DNA from: Monarcha castaneiventris obscurior
Taxonomy: Eukaryota; Chordata; Aves; Passeriformes; Monarchidae
Reading direction: 5' to 3'
Length of the DNA: 64,000 nt
Assembly: GCA_026261815.1 (NCBI GenBank)
Contig: JAMPIT010000484.1
Span: 9,708,501 to 9,772,500 of the forward strand
In this document: piece after piece, positions 53,025 through 64,000 of the stretch
Layout: every line of letters starts with the position of its first letter
How positions within the stretch are numbered: the stretch's first letter is position 1
Position numbers and translations under genes: made by a program
Notes under the pieces: model-generated
Told to the model about the DNA's origin: nothing
Databases searched by the model: none
What the model saw: the letters and a program-made list of their open reading frames with translations, nothing else

Positions 53025-56000
53025 AGTTCTTCTTAACTGGACAATCTTTGAGCACAGTGAACTGTTTGGAAGCAGTGTTGTCCTGAGATGTAGCCAAACT
53101 GTAGTTTACTTACTGCAGAGGTACTTGCTGGACTGGGGAGGGTTTTTGCTTTGTCTTGTGCTTGATGTTCTGGATAAGGAGTTATCAGGAGGAAATCTTT
53201 AATGTGTGCTATTCAGGCTGGTTTGTGTCAAAATAGAAATCCATGGCACAACTCTAGTGAACAGTTTGAAGTGTGGCAATCAATACAAGTGTGGCCTGTG
53301 TGATTTTTAGGTAAGACTCCATACAATCTTCACTCCAGTTTTCTGAGTTTCATTGATGCCATGAAGTCTGGAAGTAAAGTTACGATGAATAGACAACTCT
53401 ACATTCTGTGGAATTTCTCCTGGGGTGTGGGAATAGCACAGGATTTTTGGCCCTCTCCTCCAATTCTTTCTTGGAAAGAAAAATTGGAGTTGTAAAACTG
53501 AAGGCAGAGCCACGCCACCATCCAAGTCATGCTGGCAGTCTCTTGTGTGATTGGGGAGCAGCTCCTGTGTGCAGCTTTGTTAGGGTTCAGAGTTAGCTCT
53601 GCCATCTATCACGCTGTGAGTCTGCGCTAATCAGGTGCAATACTGGTGTCTGGATTACGGAGTCTCCTTTAATGAGGTGATGGTAGGTGGTGCATGCCAT
53701 TAACCTTCCAGGCTGTTCTAATTACTCAGTTTCTGATCAGACACAGCTTGTATTAATATGTGATGGCTAAACTCAGTATGAGTGTTGCTGGAGTGTCTTA
53801 GGCTCTACAGACTCCAGAGCAGCCTCCTCTTTTTGCTTCCCTCATTCCCCTGCTCCATGCATGAGGAAAGTAAGACTGAAGCTCAGACTTGAAAGATGGG
53901 TTGGGGAGGGAATATGGGCAAAAAACTAACATTAAAGAAAAAGCAAACTGCAAAAACCTCTCAGTTTTTGTGTGTTTCCACTTAGTAATTTTCTATATTT
54001 TTCATCTTAGTCTTCATATTTTCCCGTTAATTTTTGCCTCATCAGTCTTGGGAGTTGCTTTAAATGGGATTTCCAAATTTACATCCCCACCCCTCGCTTA
54101 TTTAGTTCAAACACTGCTTCAATCCTCTTCTGGCCCCACCTGAGCCCAGCATTTTCACAGGATTAAAAAAAAACAAGCTTCTCTCACTGGTTAGTTGTGT
54201 TTGCTCTCCAGCTTGCTGGCTGGGTGACTTAACTCCTTGGGCTTGTAATCCATAGAGAGGTGGTGTCTGGTGGCAGACAATGCAGTGCTTAGGGTGGGCT
54301 GTGCTAGTGGGGGTGGGAAGATGTGTCCCCCTAGCTCCTGGAGCAGAGCCAGATCCTGGGGCCAAGGGTGATGGGGTGCACCTGTCTAAACAAAATGCTC
54401 CCTCCCAGAGCAGGTGGGTGCCTATGGTGATGTAGGAGGGAGCCGTGGTGGGGGTGCCAGCCGTGGCCTCCAAACTGGAGCACCGTGAGAAAACCTGGGC
54501 ACTGGGGTGGCTCTTCAGGGAAGCAAAGAGAAGTGGCCCAAACTTCTCCCATTGATCCAGATTTCACTGCAAAGCCTGAGGCAAGATTTCCCAAGTACAC
54601 AAATGAGTTGACAGGAAGACACAGAAGGAACAGGACTTTCCAAAGTGAAACAGGTGCAGTGGGAGGCATTCAATTAGCAAGGGAGCTGGTGGCAAACATT
54701 GTCCTCATCTTGATGGGAATGCATGGGGAACATAAATGTTGGTACATTTGACTTAACATGACTGAAGAGCCTCATCTAAGATGCAGAGTAATGAATCTGA
54801 TGTTACTTAGATCTGAACTTGTCCCTAGGCAATGGCATTTGCCTCAGTGAAGACTCATCTTGTACTGTATGTTCATTATAACTGAATTCTGTTTAAGGAT
54901 GCTCGTTGTATAACATCCCATAAAACAAAATCAATTATGCTTCAGCCATCTTATCTCTGATAAATGTAAAATGGGGATTGATTGCCTCTGAGAAGAAAAC
55001 TCCATGTAACACTTCTCATCTGTGTCTAAATGTGTTCCCGGTAGACCAAAACCATTTAGAAACAGCTGCAGCAGGATTTGGATGCTGGGGTTGGATGGGG
55101 GCTGGCGCTGTCTTGTCTTGTCCTCAGAGAAAGTATAGGAAGAGCTCTATGTTGCCTTAATACAGCATCCTTTTTGCAAATGTATTTGAACAACAGTCTG
55201 GAGACCAGGACAAAATGTAATGCCTGATCAAATCATGCTCTTGGTGTGTCAGATTAGTTGCAGGTGCAATGGCAAAGCAGTCTTATTTAACTCATTTTTA
55301 TCTTCTGTACCAGTGGATCCAAATAGATGAAAAAGATCAGGAGTGCTGGGCCACAGCATGTGGGAGGAAAGCCTGAGTCATGGGTGGTTATTAAATGACA
55401 GCAGAATTGAAATGCTACAAAAGCCCAACCATGCACCCTTGTAGGCTGCTAATTGTTGATGATCTGCAAAGTCCTGGCTGAACTTCTGAGAGTGCCCTGT
55501 TTCCCTAAAGGGAAAGAGGAATAAAACAGCCTTTTTACAACCTCTCAGCTGAGCTGTGAGAGCCTGTATGACAGAGAAGGCACGGCCTCCCCTTGGGCTG
55601 CTGGTTGAGATGGGATGGCATCACTGCCTTGGGCTCCCAAAAAGCTTCTCCCCCACCTCTCCCATGGCACCAAGTGGAGCCCACCTGAGTGACCTGATGC
55701 TCTCTTGGCATCCTAGTAGTGGTGGTGGTTTATTGTGCCTCCGCAGGTGCAAGGACTAGGGTGCAAAGGACAGCTGCCCCCTTTTGTTCTGGGGAAATTT
55801 AGTCCCAGAGAGTGATGCTGGGAGTGTGGGGTAAAGGACTGCTGGGTGCAGAACTGCTCCTGATAGTGCTGAGAGCCCTTTTTCTTTCCCAAAAGATAAG
55901 GGTGCCCTCCTAGTATATAAAGCTCCAGGCTCTTTTTCCTGATTGAGAATCATCTTCCATTCTGTGGTTCCCTTATTCACCAGGTCTCTTGCTTACACTT

Positions 56001-56110
56001 GGGTTGGTTGAATTTTCTCCAGGCTGTGCTGGAGACTTTTGGTCAAGGAACATCAGGTTTGACTGGAATGAGGTATTTTCACTGGGTAACAATTGTTGCT
56101 TGATGATTTA

Positions 56111-56129
56111 GTTGGAAAAATTTTCCAAC
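56111..56129. repeat. Perfect 19-bp palindrome
   Basis: GTTGGAAAA and TTTTCCAAC flank a single central A at 56120. Near-symmetric AT-centred palindromes of this kind can be dimeric transcription-factor sites or occur by chance. Confidence 0.85.
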
Positions 56130-59057
56130 CTGTTTAATTCTCCTACAACCCTGGTATCATGAGTCTAGTAGGACTCAGAGCTCTGTGAATCACTCCCTGG
56201 CCTGGCACTGGTGGTCTCAGGGACATGATGGAGAAGAGCCAACTTGTGGAGGTGGTGTGTAGAGCTCTGCGGCATGATGTCACCAGGTTCCCCCGACAGA
56301 AATAGCTGTGCATGCCTCAGGTTGAGGCTCTGTGTGATGAGAACGTATGAATTAGGAGCTTACTGCTCACTTTGAAGTCAGTAGAAGAAGGACCAGCTTG
56401 ATCCTTCCTGCTGACAGACCCAAGAGATTAAAACTCTTCTATCTGTGGTTTAAGATGACGTTTTGCCCCTAAACTTGGTGCTGACTAATACTGCAAAAAG
56501 ACATGTTGGAGCTACAGCTCAGTGCCTGGGGAGATGTTGGAGGTATTAGCAGGTCACTGGTTAAAGCTATGTAAAACTCTCCAGGGCTTAGTTTGAGGTC
56601 AGAGCCTTGTCCCCAGGTGTAAGACCTGCTTACTGTGTAGTGGGGCTCAGACATAAATCCCTGCCCCCCTTCTTCCCCACCTCCTTTGGGCTCGCAGCAC
56701 TGCTGGCTCCTTCCTTGCTTCCTTATTGACTTGGTCATCTCTATGAAAACACTATGCTTTCCTAAATTTAGCTGTGGGCATTGTCTCTTCTCCCCCCTTC
56801 CCCAGTTTCAAAAGCCATCTTAAAAACTGCGCAGCAATTTAAATGGCAGCTTGATGGGAATCCATAGCAAATGACTCTGCAATTAGTAAATCTCTCCTAT
56901 TGTGACAGCTCTATTATTAAACTGCCATAAATGCCAGGCTATTAATCTGCTGTCTGCTCAATCCCTATGCTTCCCCTTCCTTGCCTGTCCTTTTCATCAT
57001 TTTATTATTTTTTTAAGTTTTTACTGCCTTCCAGTGAGTGTTTTCAGGGAGGGGGGTGTGAGGTAGCAGTGGGAGGAAGGCTTTGTGGCACTGTCCTTTA
57101 GGAGCTCTTCACCTGTAAGAAAAGTGAGAGAAAACAGTGAATGGTCACCTCTAACTTGCTTTGAAACTTTTGCTACTTCAAAACTGAAGTAGTGAAACTC
57201 CTAATTTGTTAAAGTCCAAGGAAGGTGAAAGGATAAGGAGGGAAGCTGTGACAGCAACTGGGCAGCAGTATTGTCTTGGGAAAAGCCATAGCTGTCCTAA
57301 TGGCACATTGAACTTTGCAGCTGCCATTTCCTCTGCCCCGTGACAGAGATAAGCATCTCATTTCTGAGCTCATAAATCTGCTCTGTCACCCCAGGGCTCG
57401 GGGACAGGGGACAGGCAATGTGCTGGGACGGGAGCCTGCAGGGCTGCAAACACCAGTGACAGCAGAGCCTCAAATTTCACCCCAGAGAGTGTTTCCATAG
57501 TGGCGGTATGTTGTGTGAGGGCAGCACACCCTTGTGCACTCATCCTTCTGGACAAGCAGAGGCTGCCAATCCAGGGCCAGAGGGAGCAATAACATGTTAA
57601 GGAGTGGCTGCTGCAGCGTGGGACTGGAGTGGCAGGAAGACTTCGCCTTTAATCTGAGCATTGAGATCTGCTTGTTGAGGTGACACTTCTGTCGTGGGAT
57701 TTCTGCTAGGCTAGGTGTTCTCTGCAGCGATGTGAGGATGAGCTAATTGCAGGGACGTGTCTGTGGGCTGGAGAGAAAACACACAGGAAGGTTCCCACCA
57801 GCCTTAAATCTGTGACCTCATGGCACAGAGCTGCTTGCTGTTCAGTGTGTTCCTGGTCTCAGTGCAGAGATTTGCACACCCTGCAGCTCCCCATGCACCA
57901 GGGTGCCCCGTGGAGGAACAGCTGATGATGGTGCTGTTCACTGCTACCTGGCAGCTTTGCAGAAAATCTGGATGTATACTTAGAAAATGTGAGTGTATAG
58001 CTGTCCTGTTCTTCTCCAGTAAGAAGTGATGCTGCCCAGTAACCAACCAATATATTTCCACCTGCTGCTTTGAGAAGAGTGCATCTTGTGGTACTCTCTG
58101 GACTAGGTCTGAAAGCTTGAAAATTTAGGATTCTACGGACTTTCAACAGGTGGAATATAAAGAAAGCATCTACCCAGGGATGGGCCTTGGAAGAGGTAAC
58201 AGAAAAGTGACCTATCAACACAAAATCTGAGACTTAAAAACTGCTGGGGGGATGAAACAAAGAGCAGAAAAACTCCTCTGATGGGGAATTGCATCTTACT
58301 TTTTCAGGCTTTTCCCTCAGCCTCAATGACTTAAACACAGCTGTGATGGCGTAAATCAGCTGCACCATGTAAACACCTAAATTCTCTTTGTGTCCTGTTG
58401 CTGTAGAAACTTTCCCAAAGCCTGGGTACCAGCACAGCCACTTTGCTGTTTTGGCAACACTGGATGCCTCTGAGCTGGATCATCCAGTCCAGGAGATCTG
58501 CTGTGGACTTAGGCCCATTCTAGAAAGGACTTTTTTTGGCTGCTGAGGTATTAAAGAAAGTGAAGATCTGCATCCGCTTAGTGCCAGCTTTAGTCCCTGG
58601 TGACGGGAGATGGGTTTCCACTGAGCACGCAGACCTCTGTTAACTGCAGTTATTTAGGAGATTCTTAAATACAGTATTATATCCCTAATTATGCAGAAAT
58701 CCTTCAATCTGGCCTGTTTCATCTGGAATTATGCTCGACCGTCAAATCCTGCTAAATACCTTCAAATACCTTCTTAGAGTGAGGGAGGCTGGTGCACTTG
58801 GGTTGCCCTCTGCAGAGAGGAGATTCCTGGCCACGAGGCCAAGGCTCCCAGCCCTGGGCAGGATGAGCAGATGAGGCTGCTGCTGGAGTGGCTGTTCCCA
58901 TGTCCTTCTTCACAGTGGACAGCAGATACAGCCACAGGCACTCACCTTCCCTCACCCATGTGGACCCAGTGTAAACGTTTATGTTGTTGGAAGCTTCCCA
59001 AATAAGGGGAGTATTTTTATTTGTCCATGAGGTTCCTTCATGGCAGCACTTCCAAAG

Positions 59058-59090
59058 GAGGTTCCTTCCAACCCAAGTGATTCCATGAAG
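59058..59090 (+). mobile_element. CR1 LINE 3' tail fragment
   Basis: The motif ggttccttccaacccaagtg followed by attccatgaag matches the final part of the CR1 3' end in plus orientation. Only about 33 bases are recognisable, so this is a very short or decayed copy. Confidence 0.65.
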
Positions 59091-62000
59091 AAGGGAAAGG
59101 AGAGAGTGGCTTGGAGAGAGGACTGATGTGGCAGCTACAGGAATGACCTGTGAAGAACATTTGCACCTTCCTCCTCCAATACCCTTCTCCTCTGGCTAAA
59201 TCACTGTACACCAGGAGTGAGTCATGCTGGGGATAACTACAGCTGCATGATGCTTTGTATATTTAATAATGTATTTAATGTGGCTGCAATTCAGATCACA
59301 AATACCCTTTGCAATGGTGCGACTATTGCCTAAAAAACATTCTGATGGGCTTGAGGCAATGCTATTTCTAAAGGAATCCAGTTTTTGTTTACCTTGGAAC
59401 ACCACATAAAATGTAGGTAGTTGTTAGTCAGCCATACCTGGGCACCATCTGCATACAATGGTCCAGGAGTGTGTGGTTACTGTAGGGGTGCACCTGAAAT
59501 CTTGCAAGGAAGCTTTAATGTCCCCATTGTGACCATCCCTCAGGTGGTTCAGAGCCTCTGTAGGCTTCACTGCTCTGTCTGATCATTTTGATCATGACTT
59601 GTTTTCCTGTTGTCTGTCCCATGACATACGTGCATCAATTCTCAGCTATAAAGAAAGCAGTCCCATAATTTTCACTCAAATCTCCACATCCTAGTAAGCC
59701 TTGTGCTGCTTCTTAGAAATGAATTAACAGTTGAGTAAAAGGGGTTTATAGTACAATATATTTTGGAGAATAAATATTCTTAAGTCATCACTCTGTAAGT
59801 AATTGTACAGAATATTTCTGCTACAAAAAGCTTTTTCTAGGGAGCTCTTCGGTAATGCTAGTTCTGTTCTGCAGTAGGCCTGTAACTGCATGTCAGGGAT
59901 GTCAGCTAATGGGAAGGGAGGTGATCACAAAACTACAAAACTAGGTCTTCACAGCGCTTCTTACAGCTTTCAGAAAATAATTTTCTCTGTGCTTTTTTTT
60001 TCTTTGAAAAGAAGAAGACAGTCAAAGCATCTTTTTGCTAAATGTACAGCTTTAAAACCTGTTTTTCTTGGCCATAATTCATCCAGTGTTGATTCTGGCT
60101 TGGATTCTGTGTGTTCCTCTTTGTGGAGTAATAAGATTTTCAGTATTGTTCCCAGTGGCCCTTAAACAGAAATACATCCTTGGAGTAGGAGGTATAGCTC
60201 TAGAGAGTTAGCTTCTGCAGGATTTTTGTGCCTTTGTGTACCAGAAACAACACCCAGGAAAGCAATAATGAACAAATCTCTAACTTTTAATGCCTTCTTG
60301 AACAAGTAACTACTGCGTTTCAGCATGTGAACAGCTGCTGAGGTAGTAGAGAGTGTGCACTTGCTGCCTCTCCTCATGTGTAATCAAAAGGTACAAATGA
60401 GAAGGCATCTTTCCCATAAACTGGGTCACTGGGTTAATAGAGTTTTGAAAATAACCCCTCCTAACCCATGCCTTTAGAATCTCAGCATCCTTCTAGATTT
60501 TAATACTGTCATGTGCTCATGATATGTGTGTCTGTCATCTGCTTGCTCTGAGGATTTTCTCCCTTAGTTGAGGAAATACTTGCAAGATTGAGATCCCTGC
60601 TGAATGCAGGATGATGCTCTGACTGGCAACAATTAATCTTCATTTGAATACTAAATATTCCAATTCACTATCTAATGAAAGGCTTGTATTAGGATAGCAA
60701 CTTCGTGACTGTTCCAGGAAAGGTTTGAAAAGGCAATATTGAGCTGTACTTTACACAAATTCAGTTTTTGAAAACTAGCTGAGCTTTTGAAATTTCTGAG
60801 TCTGGTACCCGTTCCCTGGACTCTTGTGTCTTTTGCTTTCATGGGTTTGACTGAGACACTCTTGTATGGGTGGTGTTTGCTCTGCTTCCTTCCTGTGTTT
60901 GAGTATGTTCTTTTTGGTAGTGATTCCGCAGAAAATTCTAGGGTTTAGGGGGAGGAGGAATAGGGGAAGCAGTTACTGAGCTGTATTTGCTGTTCTGTCA
61001 AAAGAGATGAATCTTCTCTCTAGTTTACAGATTGCTAAAGTTAGGAACTTAATTCAAGGGACTTGAGATGGACTGTTCTCCAGGCAAACGTGTCCTTCTC
61101 CTTGGCCATTCTAGGGGAAGCCTGGTGATGCTGTTAGACAGCCCATATAGGTGGGGCTGGATCCCTTCCCTAGTGCCTTCCTGAAGAACAGTGCTCAGAC
61201 ATTATGACATAAAACATTAGTTTGACTTGTTGATTCAAACACTAAATGCTTCCTTCTTCTCCCCATACCTTTTGGGCCCAAGTGCTCTGTTGCTTTTCTG
61301 ATCGCCAGTGTGGGCAGGGTGGGCTGGCACACTGTTATTCCTAATGGTGTGGCCTTCCCTGATCTGATCATGGGAATAGGAAAAGTTGCTTTGCTAACAG
61401 GTGTGTTACCCCTTTGGGACTGGTAATCAGGATCTTGCAAGGAGGTGCCAGATGCCTGGTTTTCTGAGCACCAGGAGTGCAGATTTCATGTGAAGAAGGA
61501 CTTGGTCCTCCTTGCTCTGCAGCAGCAGGAGCTGAATGGCCACAACCATATTTTATTCTTTGAAGATGTCTTTGAACGTACTTTTTCTCCCCTCCCCTCT
61601 TTCTAAGAAATAGGCTTCACTCTGCCTTTACTATTAGGGATCCTCCTCTCCTTCTTTAAGTACATTCCTTGCAGAGAGATCACAGGATCAAGCCAACCCC
61701 TCTTTCTCATGTAATGCAAATCCCATCTAGTCTGGATAGTCAAGATTCCCAGCTAGCTTTATGTGCAGTCTGTGAGAGCAATAGGTTGTAGCTGTCACTG
61801 GGGTTAGCAGAATTATTTTCTCTATGTTTAAATGGAAGGCAGTTGTTGTCCCAACTGGCTCCTTTAAATCTTCTTCCAGCCTAGAGCTTAGCAGCCAGGT
61901 CCCAGCCACCCTGAGGTCTGGGAGATCACGTTCTGACTTCTGTGGGATGACTTTTCTCCCCATGTCCAAATGACACTGACTACCAGTTACAAAAGGAAAA

Positions 62001-62894
62001 TGGTAAATTCATCTGCCGATGACCAGCTGCTCTCTCTCCTGCAAGGTTTACTTCCATCAGGGATTTTTACAGCCCAATGCTGTGTCTTTCGTGATGGGGA
62101 TGTGTGGTGGAGGAAATTTATTGTTCCCTTCCTAATAGATAGCTATAATTTCATTTCAGAACCACCACTTTATGTGCAAGAAAGTGATTCCATTATGCCA
62201 CCACATAGCATTGGGAGCATCTGTGGCAGTGGAGCATTTGGATTAAAGAGAGTAAAGGCTGCACATCTGCTGCCCTCCACCCCTATTCACAGAACAAAGT
62301 GTTAATCCTAAAGGAAAGAGAGCAATTAGCTTGTAAACCCTTCCTGAAGCCACTGGAAGATTAGCCACTTTCAATTAAAGCTTTTCAGCTGGAAAGATAA
62401 TGGGCTAAAATTTCCAGCTTTTAAAAAATACTATTATTGACCATGTGGCTTTATTTCTGTCAGTTTCCGTCCTTTATAATTAGCTACCCTGGGATAATTA
62501 GGACTGCCTCACGCCATACCCTGATCCCCACTCTCTCCCCTTACAATGCAAATGGGAAGCTGACTTTGTGGTTGGTCTGTTGGCCTGTTGCAGCCACTGG
62601 ATCCACTGTTGTTGTGTGGACCCAGGCTGGGGATGAGCCTAAGCTGTATTGTTTGGGTTTACTGTAACGCATGAGTGAAAGGATAAACCTTTACAGAGAG
62701 TTGTGAGCGTGCTGTAGCTGCTCCCGGGGAGACCGGATGGGAGCAGGGAGGCTGAGATCCCACCTTGCAAACCTGCAGTAACAAGCATTTTGCAGTCCCT
62801 CAGGGAGCTCCGCACGTTCCAAAGCCAAAATCCTTCATAAATCACTGGTCTCAGCACTTGGGGGTTACCCGGAGTTGTGTGTGGCTCTGTCTTG

Positions 62895-63320
62895 CCCCGG
62901 CTTGGGAGGTAAAACTCGACAAGCTGGAGCGGGAGCCAAGCCGGCAGATGGAAACACCTCTCCCCAGAACACACGTCTGCACCAACCCTGTCGGAAGGCG
63001 TCTGCGTGTCCCGGCGCTTCTGAACGCCGCATCCCCCCTCGGGGCGGCTGGGGAGAGCCCAGAGCCTTCCTGAGGGGAGCCTGACCTGGTTTCACCCCGC
63101 GCTGGGAGGCTGCTGGCTCTGCGGTGCAGTGGCTTTTGGGTCACGTCTGCTCTTTGTGATCGGCTCCCCTGTGCTCCTGCTGCCCCCGCCGAGTGTGGCA
63201 CTGGTGCTGCTCGGTGTGGCCTGCGCTGCCGACCCAGCGCGAGGGAGAGCCGGGGGCTGGGGCCGACACCAGCCCGTGGCCTCGTCCGGCGCTGTGTCCC
63301 CGCTCAGCTGGGCACCCCTG
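62895..63320. other. CpG-rich, GC-rich patch
   Basis: This is the most CpG-dense stretch of the window by eye, for example cggaaggcgtctgcgtgtcc, ggcgcttctgaacgccgcat and gccgacccagcgcgagg. The surrounding DNA is AT-richer and CpG-poor, so the patch could be an unmethylated intronic CpG island or a further alternative promoter. No convincing short first exon ending in a phase-1 donor was found in it. The donor-like GGAG|GTAAAA at 62909 is not preceded by a recognisable frame. Confidence 0.5.
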
Positions 63321-64000
63321 TCTGCACTGCCTTGTGTCCCCTGCTACCACGAGTTAATGTCGCTTGCTTTGGTGGCTTTGGTCACTACATGCGACTCTGA
63401 AGCACAGCCGTGCCCGTGCTGCTGGTAGTGGCTGTGCTGTGTCTGAGCAAAAACAGAGGAGAGAGGCTGACCGACCAGGGAACTGCTTGGCCGTGCAGGC
63501 TGAGGTGCCAAGCATGAGGTAGCTCCTCAGCCAAGGACTTCTGAATGAGGTGAGCTCACCGAGATATCGGAATGCAAAACCATCCGGAGCTCTGACTCCT
63601 GGGTGCAATGTGGGCTGTGCTTTTTCTGAGTCACCAAAATTATTGGTATTGCTTCTAGTTCTTGGCTGTCTCCCACACAGACCTTGGCCAGGTCTCACCT
63701 AGCTTTGACTTGTCTCTTCTAGAAGAGTTGCACAGCATAGATGCTGCATGGTAGCAGGCTAGAGCATATATAAAATCCATTAAAGCTTTTTTTGGTTGAG
63801 GAATACGGCTTGGTGCTCTGGGGATTTCACTGGCCTTATCATGCTGCTGATACTAACATAGTCTTTTGCAGTCAGCGCTTTTCCTGCTGTTTCTTTGTTG
63901 AAACTCATATGAAAATGTGCCTTGGAAAATATTTTATATCTGAACTAGTTAATACAGCACCTTGGAGAGAAGGTGTCTGATGCAACAGAGTACAAATGAA

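Larger units (their letters stand above)
45117..64000 (+). other. Proposed GRIP2 intron 1, distal part
   Basis: It holds microsatellites, a 19-bp tandem duplication, a palindrome, a CR1 tail and a CpG-rich patch. No exon matching the region around the GRIP family's first PDZ domain (the RRQSIPEEF-type segment) was found on the plus strand. Exon 2 is therefore expected beyond the right edge, making the intron from 27927 longer than 36 kb. Confidence 0.55.

Noticed and set aside
55911..55925. TATA-like string (tagtatataaagctcc)
   Set aside because: No downstream leader, coding exon or LTR polyA signal follows; AT-rich words like this are common in the window.
63129..63428. Hydrophobic, signal-peptide-like plus-strand frame in the CpG-rich patch
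   Set aside because: The frame begins at GTG rather than ATG, and its Ala/Val/Leu/Cys content follows from GC-rich sequence. There is no downstream domain.
1..64000. CRISPR arrays, operons, insertion sequences, phage or integron structures
   Set aside because: None is present. The sequence has vertebrate non-coding texture, and the many short open frames lack ribosome binding sites and family features.

Overview
This is vertebrate nuclear DNA, almost certainly from a bird. Two truncated CR1 LINE 3' ends and one compact solo LTR are the only clear transposons, interspersed repeat density is low, and there are no operons, prokaryotic genes or viral coding regions. The window is more than 99 percent non-coding. 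Most open reading frames are short chance frames without codon structure or recognisable domains.

The anchor is a very short first coding exon on the plus strand at 27872-27926. It encodes MFAVSLKCRLGVVRRRSK and ends in a phase-1 splice donor (AAA G|GTATGG). From memory, this matches the extreme N-terminus of GRIP2 (glutamate receptor-interacting protein 2, also called ABP, a multi-PDZ AMPA-receptor scaffold), which in mammals begins MLAVSLKWRLGVVRRRPK-D. That is 15 of 18 identities, and the phase fits, because G| joined to AY restores the following Asp. The window therefore reads as the 5' end of an avian GRIP2 locus. By this model, roughly 1-27,700 is upstream DNA and 27,927-64,000 is part of a first intron longer than 36 kb. 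I found no PDZ exon, so exon 2 should lie to the right.

Two further first-exon-like segments on the same strand end in phase-1 donors that could join the same exon 2. A good candidate is at 45036-45114, encoding MHFLQTFLRWRALR or a longer form from an upstream in-frame ATG. A weaker one is at 14991-15141, encoding a Lys/Arg-rich peptide. The working model is one gene with several alternative promoters, each supplying a different short N-terminus, as known for GRIP1 and GRIP2 in mammals. The palmitoylated (GRIP2b/pABP-L type) exon was not recognised.

Region by region: 1-14.8 kb is upstream DNA with poly-T tracts, a perfect 14-bp-arm hairpin and a CR1 end. The candidate distal exon lies at 14.8-15.15 kb. 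The stretch 15.15-27.6 kb holds a MIR-like relic and little else. The GRIP2 promoter and exon are at 27.6-27.93 kb. From 27.9 to 44.8 kb is intron containing a 345-bp solo LTR with a perfect 6-bp target-site duplication. The second promoter and exon are at 44.8-45.1 kb. From 45.1 to 64 kb is intron with simple repeats, a CR1 tail, a palindrome and a CpG-rich patch near 63.0 kb. No genuinely new biological system was found; the most useful leads are the alternative first exons.
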